Below, one piece after another: positions 30,676 to 36,664 of a stretch of 36,664 nt of DNA. A program made the translations under genes and the position numbers. Each line of letters opens with the position of its first letter. The first letter of the stretch is position 1. Origin of the DNA: Solirubrobacterales bacterium (lineage in GTDB: Bacteria; Actinomycetota; Thermoleophilia; Solirubrobacterales; Solirubrobacteraceae); the NCBI GenBank assembly GCA_019241635.1, contig JAFAWR010000007.1, positions 1 to 36,664 on the forward strand, read 5' to 3'. The notes beneath the pieces were generated by a model. It was not told where the DNA came from. It saw only the letters and a list, made by a program, of their open reading frames with translations, and ran no database searches.

Positions 30676-31859
30676 CCGGGCGGCGGGCTCGAGATCTCCT
30701 GGTTGATCAGCGCCCCGAGGATCGCCTGCCCCTGAGCGGTTGGATGGTAGGCACCGGGGTTGATGCCGATCACCGTGCTGCCGCTCAGGTGGGCGGTGGG
30801 TGCCTGCAGGCATGAGTGCGGATCGGTCATCTCGCATCCGGCGAACGCGTTGTAGGCATTCACGCATTCCGCGCCCACGTTTGCCGACTGCACGGCCGAG
30901 CACACCGCCGTGTCGAGCTTCGCCGCCTCACTGTTCAGGAAGCGCTGGTCACCTGCCGACAGGCACAGGTGATAGCTGACGATCGACGCGCCGAGCGTGA
31001 GACAGCCTCCGCTACCGGTCGGGTTGGCCGGGAACGGGCGCGGATAGGTGAGGATGATGATCCGGGAATGGGGGGCGCGCGCCCGGATCGCCTGCAGGTC
31101 CGAGACCAGCCGAGGCTCCATCTGGCTGATCTCTCCATCGATCGTCGGTCGCTGGGCGAGGCATCCGGCTTCGTGCTGGCCGCCCGGCCGCTCGGCCATG
31201 TAACAGTTCTTCAGATCATCCGCGAAGCCCGCATCGTTGCCGCCGATGGTCATGGTGACGAGACTCGTGTTCGCGTTGACACGGTCCACCTGGCAGCCCT
31301 CGCCATATGAGCCCGACGCGTGCCCGTGGCTGCAGGTCGGGTCATTCGGCCCGTCATAGATGTCACGCGTGATCGATCCGCTGCACGCCCAGGTCTGCTT
31401 GCCGCCCTTGAAGTCATAGCCTCCGGACACGGTCGAGTTGTAAGCCGAGCCCGACCGGTCGCAGCCGTCAATCACCTTCGGATCCTTATGGTAGACGCAG
31501 TGACCCAACACCGAGATCCTGCACTGGCTCTGATCGATGTGACTGCCCGGCTGGTAGTTGCCAAGCCCCTCGCCGGCCGAGTATGAGTCGCCGAGTGACA
31601 CATAACTCCCCCAGGTCGCGCGGGTGACCGGATCGGATGAGGCCCACGGCGCGCCCGGGCCCGATGGCGGCTGGCTCGGCGGCTGGCTGCAGCGGGCGGA
31701 GGCGTGGAGGACCTTCTCGACGCTGCATTCGAATCCGCTGGCCACCGACGCGGCCACGCCCGAGGCGAGCAGGACGCCGATCAGCAGGGCGACCAGGAGG
31801 AGCGCGCCGCCCCACTCCACGGTGTCCTGTCCGCGCTCGGATGTGAGCCTCTGACCCAT
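30672..31859 (-). CDS. SGNH/GDSL hydrolase with a prepilin-like N-terminus
   Basis: A 395-residue protein. The N-terminus SERGQDTVEWGGALLLVALLIGVLLASG resembles a class III (prepilin/TadE-type) signal: Gly followed by a mature segment with Glu at position 5 and then a hydrophobic helix. After a Pro/Ser-rich spacer comes an SGNH lipase/esterase domain: YVSLGDSYSAGEGLG (block I nucleophile Ser), TMTIGGNDAGF (block III), and an Asp/His block near GINPGAYHPTAQGQAI. Many cysteines (about 14) suggest disulfides and an extracellular location. The enzyme probably acts on esters at the cell surface. It converges with the response regulator and shares the stop palindrome CTAG. Confidence 0.85.
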   Translation of the reverse strand: MGQRLTSERGQDTVEWGGALLLVALLIGVLLASGVAASVASGFECSVEKVLHASARCSQPPSQPPSGPGAPWASSDPVTRATWGSYVSLGDSYSAGEGLGNYQPGSHIDQSQCRISVLGHCVYHKDPKVIDGCDRSGSAYNSTVSGGYDFKGGKQTWACSGSITRDIYDGPNDPTCSHGHASGSYGEGCQVDRVNANTSLVTMTIGGNDAGFADDLKNCYMAERPGGQHEAGCLAQRPTIDGEISQMEPRLVSDLQAIRARAPHSRIIILTYPRPFPANPTGSGGCLTLGASIVSYHLCLSAGDQRFLNSEAAKLDTAVCSAVQSANVGAECVNAYNAFAGCEMTDPHSCLQAPTAHLSGSTVIGINPGAYHPTAQGQAILGALINQEISSPPPG

Positions 31860-31883
31860 CGAGGGGTATTCGATCGGGTCATG

Positions 31884-31905
31884 CCGCGGCCGCCAAGAGC
31901 CGCGG
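31884..31905 (-). terminator. Hairpin between SRPBCC and SGNH genes
   Basis: CCGCGGC (31884-31890) and GCCGCGG (31899-31905) form a 7-bp stem with an 8-nt loop, 80 bp after the stop of the SRPBCC gene and 25 bp before the SGNH start, on the minus strand. It is a modest terminator candidate; no T-run. Confidence 0.35.
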
Positions 31906-31985
31906 GGCTCAACTTAGGTCCCGGCAGGGCCCACTGTCCCGAGGGCCAGAGGACCCATCCCGGTACCGCGATACCCGTCCCGCGA

Positions 31986-32477
31986 TCAGGCCGGCTCGTC
32001 GATCGCCGCCGCGAAGCGCGCGAGGTACAAGGGCCAGCCGCCCTCGCCGCCGACCCCTTCGCGTAGGCTCTCCCAGCCAGGGCCATGGCGGTCCAAGTTG
32101 CGATGCAGAAGCTCCACTCGGGTCCGCTCGGCAGACTCAGCGGTGAAGCGCACTTCGACCTCGCTCGTCCGCTCGAGGTCGGACTCGATCTGCCACTCGG
32201 GACTGAGGTCCCAGCTGAACAGGACCCGGTCAGGCGGCTCGAACGCCAGTACGCGCGCCCACTGGAACTCGCTCCCGTCGACGCCGCGGTCATATATCCG
32301 CCCGCCGACGCGCGGCTCGAACACGGTCTCGGCGATGTCGACACCGAGCATGTTGTGCTCACGCGGCTTGACTCGGTCGAAGTCCTCGGTGAACACGCGG
32401 AAGGCTCGCTCGATCGGCGCATCGACCACGATCGCGTGGCGCACGGTGGTCGCGGTGGCCTGGGTGTGAGTGCTCAT
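31986..32477 (-). CDS. SRPBCC/AHSA1 domain protein
   Basis: A 163-residue START-like (SRPBCC) protein of the Aha1-type group. It opens VRHAIVVDAPIERAFRVFTEDFDRVKP, continues FEPRVGGRIYDRGVDGSEFQWARVLAFEPPDRVLFSWDLSP and ends with a long amphipathic helix. Such proteins bind hydrophobic ligands; many are encoded with an ArsR-type repressor, as here, where the ATG overlaps the ArsR stop (ATGA) and GGGAGGA precedes it. The ligand is unknown. Confidence 0.9.
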   Translation of the reverse strand: MSTHTQATATTVRHAIVVDAPIERAFRVFTEDFDRVKPREHNMLGVDIAETVFEPRVGGRIYDRGVDGSEFQWARVLAFEPPDRVLFSWDLSPEWQIESDLERTSEVEVRFTAESAERTRVELLHRNLDRHGPGWESLREGVGGEGGWPLYLARFAAAIDEPA

Positions 32478-32791
32478 TCGTCCTCCCTCGTGGGTTGCTC
32501 GACCGCCTCCTTGTAGGCGGCCAAGGTCTTGCCCCAGAACCGCTCGAGGTCCGCGCGGAGCGCGGCGAGCCCGTCCGGGTTGATTCGGTAGATGCGCCGG
32601 GTGCCGACCGGCTGGTCCATCACGAGGCCGGCGTCCTTCAGCACCTTGAGGTGCTGGGAGACCGCCGGGCGGCTGACCGGCAACTCGCCGGCCAGCTCAC
32701 CGACCGGCCGCGGCCGGTCCACCAGCAGCTCGAATATGGCCTTGCGCGTCGGGTCGCCGAGCGCGGTCCACGCATCAGATTGGTAAGTCAA
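32474..32791 (-). CDS. ArsR family transcriptional regulator
   Basis: A 105-residue winged-helix regulator. TALGDPTRKAIFELLVDRPRPVGELAGELPVSRPAVSQHLKVLKDAGLVMDQPVGTRRIYRINPDGLAALRADLERFW covers the whole HTH fold. No metal-binding cysteines are seen, so the signal is not a metal of the classical ArsR type. It starts at TTG 32791, the only start that gives a complete domain, and is coupled to the SRPBCC gene, which it probably represses together with itself. Confidence 0.92.
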   Translation of the reverse strand: MTYQSDAWTALGDPTRKAIFELLVDRPRPVGELAGELPVSRPAVSQHLKVLKDAGLVMDQPVGTRRIYRINPDGLAALRADLERFWGKTLAAYKEAVEQPTREDE

Positions 32792-32844
32792 AACGCACCG
32801 TAAGCATAGACTAACTCAAGCCGGCGCGCGCGTCAAAACTCCCC

Positions 32845-32876
32845 GCGGCGGTTCGATAACGCGGCGGTTCGATAAC
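32845..32876. repeat. 16-bp tandem duplication
   Basis: GCGGCGGTTCGATAAC occurs twice in direct tandem (32845-32860 and 32861-32876), in the intergenic gap between the ArsR gene start and the DUF488 stop. It may be a slipped-strand duplication; a regulatory role is not shown. Confidence 0.7.
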
Positions 32877-32895
32877 GCCTAAGCGCACGGCGCGT

Positions 32896-32931
32896 GGCGG
32901 ATTTTGGCCGCTATCACGGCCCAAATCCGCC
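32896..32931 (-). terminator. Rho-independent-like hairpin after DUF488 gene
   Basis: Arms 32896-32910 and 32917-32931 pair at 14 of 15 positions (one mismatch) around a 6-nt loop. On the minus strand it lies 22 bp after the DUF488 stop. There is no long T-run, but the stem is very stable. Confidence 0.6.
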
Positions 32932-32952
32932 AACCAACCCCCCGCGCCGCGA

Positions 32953-33465
32953 TCAGCGCAGCAGCTCGGCTTCCGTGGGCTCGGTGGGCTCGATGTCGAT
33001 GACCTCGAAGCCGAAGCGCTCGGCCAGACGCTGGGCGACGAGCGAGCGATGACACGCCTGCGCCGTCGCCTCGACGCACAGGAGCGCCCCGATCCCGTGA
33101 ACCGGCAACCGGCGCACGAGCGGCTCGAGGGGAGCTAGATCGAGGATCTCCTCGGTATAGGCGTGGATGTACTCGGGCGAGAGACGGACGCGCGAGCGCT
33201 TGCCCACGCCCTGCCGGTCGTCCTCGCGGTACTGGAGTTGACGCAGCTCGGTGTCCGGAGCGAGCTCCGGGTGGTACTCGTAGGCGATGCGAGCGCCGGC
33301 GAGGAGGGCCTGGAGCCGGCGGGCGTTGGCCCAGGCGTACTCGGAGCCCCGAACGCCGCGCCGCTGGCGGATGTCGATGACCTGGGTCACCCCGGTGGCG
33401 TCGAGCGCGCGGATGAAGCTGGAGGCGTCGAACTCGTAGACGCCGATCGTGGCGATCCTCGGCAC
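32953..33465 (-). CDS. DUF488 family protein
   Basis: A 170-residue protein matching DUF488: IATIGVYEFDASSFIRALDATGVTQVIDIRQRRGVRGSEYAWAN at the N-terminus and LLCVEATAQACHRSLVAQRLAERFG in the second half. The conserved Cys/His pair in ACHRS is typical of the family, whose biochemical role is not established. The start is GTG 33465, preceded by CCA and a possible -10 TAACGT 8 nt away. It is divergent from the ECF sigma gene with 119 bp between. Confidence 0.85.
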   Translation of the reverse strand: MPRIATIGVYEFDASSFIRALDATGVTQVIDIRQRRGVRGSEYAWANARRLQALLAGARIAYEYHPELAPDTELRQLQYREDDRQGVGKRSRVRLSPEYIHAYTEEILDLAPLEPLVRRLPVHGIGALLCVEATAQACHRSLVAQRLAERFGFEVIDIEPTEPTEAELLR

Positions 33466-33584
33466 TGGCGCCTACGTTAGTACCCCGCCCGCAGCGCACG
33501 TCCACGTTGCCGTGTAACGAAATGCCCGCTGCCCCCTCCCTGCGCCGAAACCAGCAGAGAGGACGGTGAGAGGATGACACGGTC

Positions 33585-34157
33585 ATGAACGCGAACGCGC
33601 TCGCCGACGCCCACCCGGTGCAGGCCGGGCGGGTCGACGCGGATGCCGAGCTGGTGGCGGCGGCCCGGACCAACCCGCGTGAGTTCCTCGCGCTGTACGA
33701 ACGCTACTTCGACCGCGTGCTCGGGTATGCGCGGCTGCGCATCCGGGATCCCGCCACCTGTGAGGACGTGACGAGTCGGGTGTTCACCACGGCGCTCGAG
33801 CAGATCCACCGCTTCCGCGGCGAGGGCAGCTTCGCCGCGTGGCTGTTCCAGATCGCCCGCAACACGGTGCGCGACGCTCAGCGCCAGCGCCCGACCGAGC
33901 CACTCGCCGAGGATCGGCCGGCCACGGATCCGACTCCCGAGGAAAGTGTTCTCGAACGTGAGCGAGCCCGGCACCTCCACGCGCTGATCCGACTCCTGCG
34001 ACCCGAGCAACAGCATCTGCTCGCGCTCCGCTACGGCGCCGGTCTCCCGTACGAGGAGATCGGCCTCATGCTCGGCAGCGCCCCCGCGACCGTGCGTGTG
34101 CGCATGCACCGCATTCTCGAAGAGCTACGACTGAGGTACTCAGATGACCAGGCATGA
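33585..34157 (+). CDS. ECF-type RNA polymerase sigma factor
   Basis: A 190-residue ECF sigma factor. Region 2 is seen in FLALYERYFDRVLGYARLRIRDPATCEDVTSRVFTTALEQIHRFRGEGSFAAWLFQIARNTVRDAQRQ (about residues 35-100), and region 4 in LLRPEQQHLLALRYGAGLPYEEIGLMLGSAPATVRVRMHRILEELR (about 140-185). It directs RNA polymerase to stress- or envelope-related promoters. ATG 33585 has GAGAGG 11 nt upstream. It overlaps the downstream membrane-protein gene by 14 bp, an arrangement typical of sigma/anti-sigma pairs. Confidence 0.92.
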   Translation: MNANALADAHPVQAGRVDADAELVAAARTNPREFLALYERYFDRVLGYARLRIRDPATCEDVTSRVFTTALEQIHRFRGEGSFAAWLFQIARNTVRDAQRQRPTEPLAEDRPATDPTPEESVLERERARHLHALIRLLRPEQQHLLALRYGAGLPYEEIGLMLGSAPATVRVRMHRILEELRLRYSDDQA

Positions 34158-34983
34158 CGACTCCGACCTCCGGCTGCTCGAGCGCGATCTGACCGCTCTG
34201 GCCGCGCCACGCGACGACGACGAGCGGCTCCGGCGCACGCTCCGCGACGAGCTCCAGGCCGCTCTCCGTCCACAGCCGATCCGCCGCCGGTTCCCGCGGC
34301 GAGTGGCCACCGCCACGGCCGCCGCGATCGTCGCGGCCGCGGCGGTCGTCCTGGTCGCCACGGTAGGCACGAACGGATCGGGCGGCCCCGCGGTCGCCAG
34401 CGCGGCCATCGTCCATCACGCGCTGGCCGCCGTCACTCCGCCGGCCAACCAGATCCTCCACACCGAGGTGGTCGGCGTGCAGAACGGCGTGACGGTCGTC
34501 GGCGAGACCTGGCAGCAGACGAGTCCGCCGTACGCGAGCCGCGGCATCAAGGGACTCGCGGGGCACGGAAGCGAGTTCTCCGACGACGGCACGACCTCGT
34601 ACGCGTACGACCCGGTGACGAACACGATCGACGAGCAGCCCGACTCGTCGCCGCCGACGTTCGCCGACCCGATGTCGCAGATCAGGGCGGAACTGGCCAG
34701 GGGACAGGCCTCCGTCGTCGGCACGGTCACGATCGGCGGAGCATCGCTGTACAAGCTCGCGCTGCCGCACGGGGTAGTCGGCTACTTCGACCAGACCGAT
34801 TACCGGGCCCGGTACCTGGACGACCCGCAGCACGACGGCAGCGTGGTGCGGCTCAGGGTCGCCGCCTACGAGTACCTCCCGATGACGCCGGACAATCGCG
34901 CCCTGCTCAGCGTTACCGCGCAGCATCCGCGCGCCCGCATCGTCGTCAGCTCGGCCGCCGCGAGCGCCGCGAGCGGGAAGTAG
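34144..34983 (+). CDS. Membrane-anchored protein, candidate regulator of the ECF sigma factor
   Basis: A 279-residue protein with a cytoplasmic N-terminal part (about residues 1-50), one membrane helix (VATATAAAIVAAAAVVLVATVG, about 54-75) and a 200-residue outer domain rich in beta strands (ILHTEVVGVQNGVTVVGETWQQ, SEFSDDGTTSYAYDP). The topology and the 14-bp overlap with the sigma gene suggest a candidate anti-sigma factor. The HxxxCxxC zinc motif of common anti-sigma domains is absent; residues about 5-50 are acidic/basic helices. A role other than sigma inhibition is possible. Confidence 0.75.
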   Translation: MTRHDDSDLRLLERDLTALAAPRDDDERLRRTLRDELQAALRPQPIRRRFPRRVATATAAAIVAAAAVVLVATVGTNGSGGPAVASAAIVHHALAAVTPPANQILHTEVVGVQNGVTVVGETWQQTSPPYASRGIKGLAGHGSEFSDDGTTSYAYDPVTNTIDEQPDSSPPTFADPMSQIRAELARGQASVVGTVTIGGASLYKLALPHGVVGYFDQTDYRARYLDDPQHDGSVVRLRVAAYEYLPMTPDNRALLSVTAQHPRARIVVSSAAASAASGK

Positions 34984-34990
34984 CCGTCGG

Positions 34991-35053
34991 CTGTCACATC
35001 CATGCCGCGGGGCGGGTCATGTCGGTAGACCCGCCCCACCCACGATGTGACAG
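34991..35053 (+). promoter_or_regulatory. Nested inverted repeats upstream of the decarboxylase-like gene
   Basis: An outer perfect 10-bp repeat CTGTCACATC (34991-35000) / GATGTGACAG (35044-35053) encloses an inner perfect 10-bp hairpin GGGGCGGGTC (35009-35018) / GACCCGCCCC (35028-35037). The outer right arm overlaps the Shine-Dalgarno AGGAGG (35052-35057). The inner stem may be a terminator of the sigma operon; the outer arms could be an operator or a translational control hairpin. Confidence 0.6.
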
Positions 35054-35064
35054 GAGGCTGCCCG

Positions 35065-35667
35065 ATGGCACGGATCCAGGGGGTACCGCAGGACCAGGCC
35101 GGACCGATTGTCAAGCTCGTCTACCGGTTCATGCGCCGTGGCATGAAGAAGATGACCGGACGGCCACCCGCGCACGGCAGCGGGATCGAGCCGGTGGAGA
35201 TCTGGGCCCATCAGCCGAAGATGATGAGCGGCATGGGCCGCTTCCAGCAGGCAGTGCGCAAGGGGAAGGCGGTCGACGAGCGACTCAAGTACCTGATCGA
35301 GCTGAAGGGCGCCCAGATGATCGGGTGCGAGTTCTGCCTCGACCTGGGGTCGCAGATCTGCCGCAACTCGGGCTTCTCCGACGACGAGCTCCTGGCGCTT
35401 CCCCGCTACCGCGACAGCGATCGGTTCACCGAGCGCGAGAAGCTGGCGCTCGACTACACCGTCGCGGTCATGCGGACGCCGGTCGAGGTCACCGATGAGC
35501 TGTTCGCCCGGATGAAGGAGCACTTCAGCGATGAGCAGCTCGTGGAGATCACCGCGTTCCTGACCATGGTGAACCTGGACCGGTTCAACGCCGCGTTCGG
35601 GATCGGCGCCGCGGGCTTCTCCGAGGGCATGGTGTGCGTCGCGCCGGATCGGACCGGCGTGCACTGA
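35065..35667 (+). CDS. Carboxymuconolactone decarboxylase family protein
   Basis: A 200-residue protein of the CMD/AhpD-like family. The core is VDERLKYLIELKGAQMIGCEFCLDLGSQICRNSG, where the CxxC pair (about residues 93-96) is kept. The His found four residues after the second Cys in AhpD-type peroxidase partners is absent. The second part (DELFARMKEHFSDEQLVEITAFLTMVNLDRFNAAFG) is the family's C-terminal helix pair. ATG 35065 is preferred over the ATG-less frame at 35047 because AGGAGG lies 7 nt upstream. It is followed after 29 bp by a lyase-like gene, so both may be one operon, controlled by the inverted repeats upstream. Confidence 0.85.
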   Translation: MARIQGVPQDQAGPIVKLVYRFMRRGMKKMTGRPPAHGSGIEPVEIWAHQPKMMSGMGRFQQAVRKGKAVDERLKYLIELKGAQMIGCEFCLDLGSQICRNSGFSDDELLALPRYRDSDRFTEREKLALDYTVAVMRTPVEVTDELFARMKEHFSDEQLVEITAFLTMVNLDRFNAAFGIGAAGFSEGMVCVAPDRTGVH

Positions 35668-35684
35668 TCGATCGTCCCGGCATC

Positions 35685-35690
35685 TACGAT
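35685..35690 (+). promoter_or_regulatory. Possible leaderless -10 before the lyase-like gene
   Basis: TACGAT fits TANNNT and ends 6 nt before GTG 35697. It lies just after the decarboxylase-like stop. No clear -35 is seen, so co-transcription with the upstream gene remains possible. Confidence 0.3.
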
Positions 35691-35696
35691 CCGGGC

Positions 35697-36664
35697 GTGG
35701 CCGGCCCCATCCGCGTACGCAGCCGGACCGACATCACACTCGAGCTGATCCACGACGTGGCGTGGCGCGGCGCCGGCCTCGAAATCGCGCCGGAAGCCCT
35801 GGCCTTGATGGATCGCTGCCATGAGTCGTTCGAGGCGCTGGTGGCCGAGCGCGTCGCCGAGGACCCGCAGGCGCTGGTCTACGGTGTCACCTCGGCACCC
35901 GGCGACGGCGCGTTCGCCGCGCTGAGCGACCAGGGACGGTCGGACCGTCCCGGCCGGCTGTGGACCGCGATGTCGTTCGGCGATCCCCTCCCCGACCGGC
36001 TGGTCAGGGCGATTGTCGTGGCGCGCCTGGCCAACTTCCTCGACGGGCAAGCAGCGGTGCGCGGACGGCTCGCCCAGGCCGTGGCCGAGATGCTCGAGGC
36101 GCCCGCGCTGCCGACCGTGCCGGCTCAGTCGAACGGCGGCTCGGGCGAGATCCTCGCGCTCGGCACCCTGTTCTACTCGCTCAGCACCCGGCTGGCGACC
36201 ACCGCCAAGGAGCGCATGGCGCTAATCAACGGCTCGCCGTGTGCGGCGGCCCTGCTGGCCGACATCGCCCTGGCCGGACGCCGGCGCCTGGAGCTGGCCG
36301 AGGCGGTGTTCGCGATGGTGGCCGACGTGTGCGGGGCACCCGATGAGCACTACGCGCCCGAGCTCGCCGAGCTCTGGGGCGATCAGCACGAAGCGGCTGC
36401 GCTCGCCTCTCTGCGCGGGCACCTGGAAGGTAGCGATCGGGTGCGCCAGACCCACCAGGCGGCCGTCTCGCTGCGGATCCTGCCTCGGGTCCTCGGCGCC
36501 GCGCGCAGGGCCCAGGCCGCAGCCGAGCAGGCCGCTGCGGTCTCGCTGCGGTCGGTGACCGACAACCCCGTGTACCTGGCGCCCGACGAGGATCGCCCGC
36601 TCGGCGCCGTGTATTCGAACGGTGGCTACCACAACGCCCAGGCCGCGCCCGCCATCGACGCCCT
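35697..36664 (+). CDS. Aromatic amino acid ammonia-lyase-like protein, MIO variant (3' end outside window)
   Basis: The first 322 residues of a histidine/phenylalanine ammonia-lyase family protein, continuing beyond the window. Seen are YGVTSA (Tyr62, the usual N-terminal catalytic Tyr), ALINGSPCAAALLADI, SVTDNPVYL and SNGGYHNAQAAPAID, all in the family order. The MIO triad, normally Ala-Ser-Gly, reads Gly148-Ser149-Gly150 in SNGGSGEILAL, and the following Asp is Glu. The usual QDPYSLRC..PQ element reads QTHQAAVSLRILPR, which loses the Asp and Tyr but keeps the SLR. It may have altered or no ammonia-lyase activity. Start GTG 35697, 29 bp after the decarboxylase-like gene. Confidence 0.88.
   Translation, partial: MAGPIRVRSRTDITLELIHDVAWRGAGLEIAPEALALMDRCHESFEALVAERVAEDPQALVYGVTSAPGDGAFAALSDQGRSDRPGRLWTAMSFGDPLPDRLVRAIVVARLANFLDGQAAVRGRLAQAVAEMLEAPALPTVPAQSNGGSGEILALGTLFYSLSTRLATTAKERMALINGSPCAAALLADIALAGRRRLELAEAVFAMVADVCGAPDEHYAPELAELWGDQHEAAALASLRGHLEGSDRVRQTHQAAVSLRILPRVLGAARRAQAAAEQAAAVSLRSVTDNPVYLAPDEDRPLGAVYSNGGYHNAQAAPAIDA

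Noticed and set aside
33510-33530. TGTAACG resembling an ECF-type -35 before the sigma gene
   Set aside because: No matching -10 is found at a suitable spacing, so an autoregulated ECF promoter cannot be supported from this alone.
1-36664. CRISPR arrays, tRNA/rRNA genes, insertion sequences, attachment sites
   Set aside because: No regular repeat-spacer pattern, cloverleaf-like structure, transposase or flanking terminal repeats were seen on either strand.

Overview
The window is about 36.7 kb of high-GC bacterial DNA, densely coding, with GTG and TTG starts and many 4-bp start/stop overlaps. The gene set is a MalT/SARP fusion regulator, NarL-type two-component systems, a TatA/TatC pair, CSLREA and parallel-beta-helix secreted proteins, MMPL and FtsX exporters, a DUF488 protein, a DUF1059 protein and an aromatic amino acid lyase-like protein. 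It points to an actinobacterium, most plausibly of the Thermoleophilia/Solirubrobacterales type. That placement is inferred from gene content, not proven. There are no rRNA, tRNA, CRISPR or insertion-sequence signatures and no stretch over 300 bp without a gene.

Layout. 1-5.9 kb, plus strand: the tail of a membrane protein, a very large regulator, a 67-aa protein coupled to a secreted protein, and a RibD/DHFR-like reductase. 6-8.6 kb, minus strand: tatA-tatC, a VOC protein and a metallo-beta-lactamase-fold protein. 8.6-9.5 kb: a decapitated winged-helix regulator remnant beside an alpha/beta hydrolase. 9.6-13.9 kb, minus: two secreted proteins, one of 1086 aa with a CSLREA beta-helix and three cysteine-paired modules. 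14.1-16.2 kb, plus: an ArsR-type regulator coupled to an MFS exporter. 16-21.2 kb: an FtsX/LolD-type ABC exporter divergent from a histidine kinase/response regulator pair. 21.2-23.1 kb: a SARP regulator divergent from DUF1059 and sulfurtransferase genes. 23.3-28.6 kb, minus: a run of six genes (ABC-2 ATPase with two frameshifts, ABC-2 permease, zinc ribbon, MMPL exporter, beta-carbonic anhydrase, P-loop kinase), divergent from a second kinase/regulator pair (28.8-30.7 kb). 30.7-33.5 kb, minus: an SGNH hydrolase with a prepilin-like N-terminus, an ArsR/SRPBCC pair and DUF488. 33.6-36.7 kb, plus: an ECF sigma factor with its membrane partner, a carboxymuconolactone decarboxylase-like protein, and an incomplete MIO-type lyase homologue.

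How the genes work together. The window is rich in regulation plus export. Two separate cassettes share one plan: an ABC exporter divergent from a NarL-family kinase/regulator pair. Several regulators have a -10 hexamer ending only 6-7 nt before the start codon, implying leaderless mRNAs; the divergent promoter region at 28.64-28.82 kb carries identical 13-bp arms containing both -35 elements. The observations most worth following are the leaderless promoter set, the nested inverted repeats before the decarboxylase-like gene, the MIO-variant lyase, the twice-frameshifted ABC ATPase, the prepilin-SGNH fusion and the triplicated cysteine modules.
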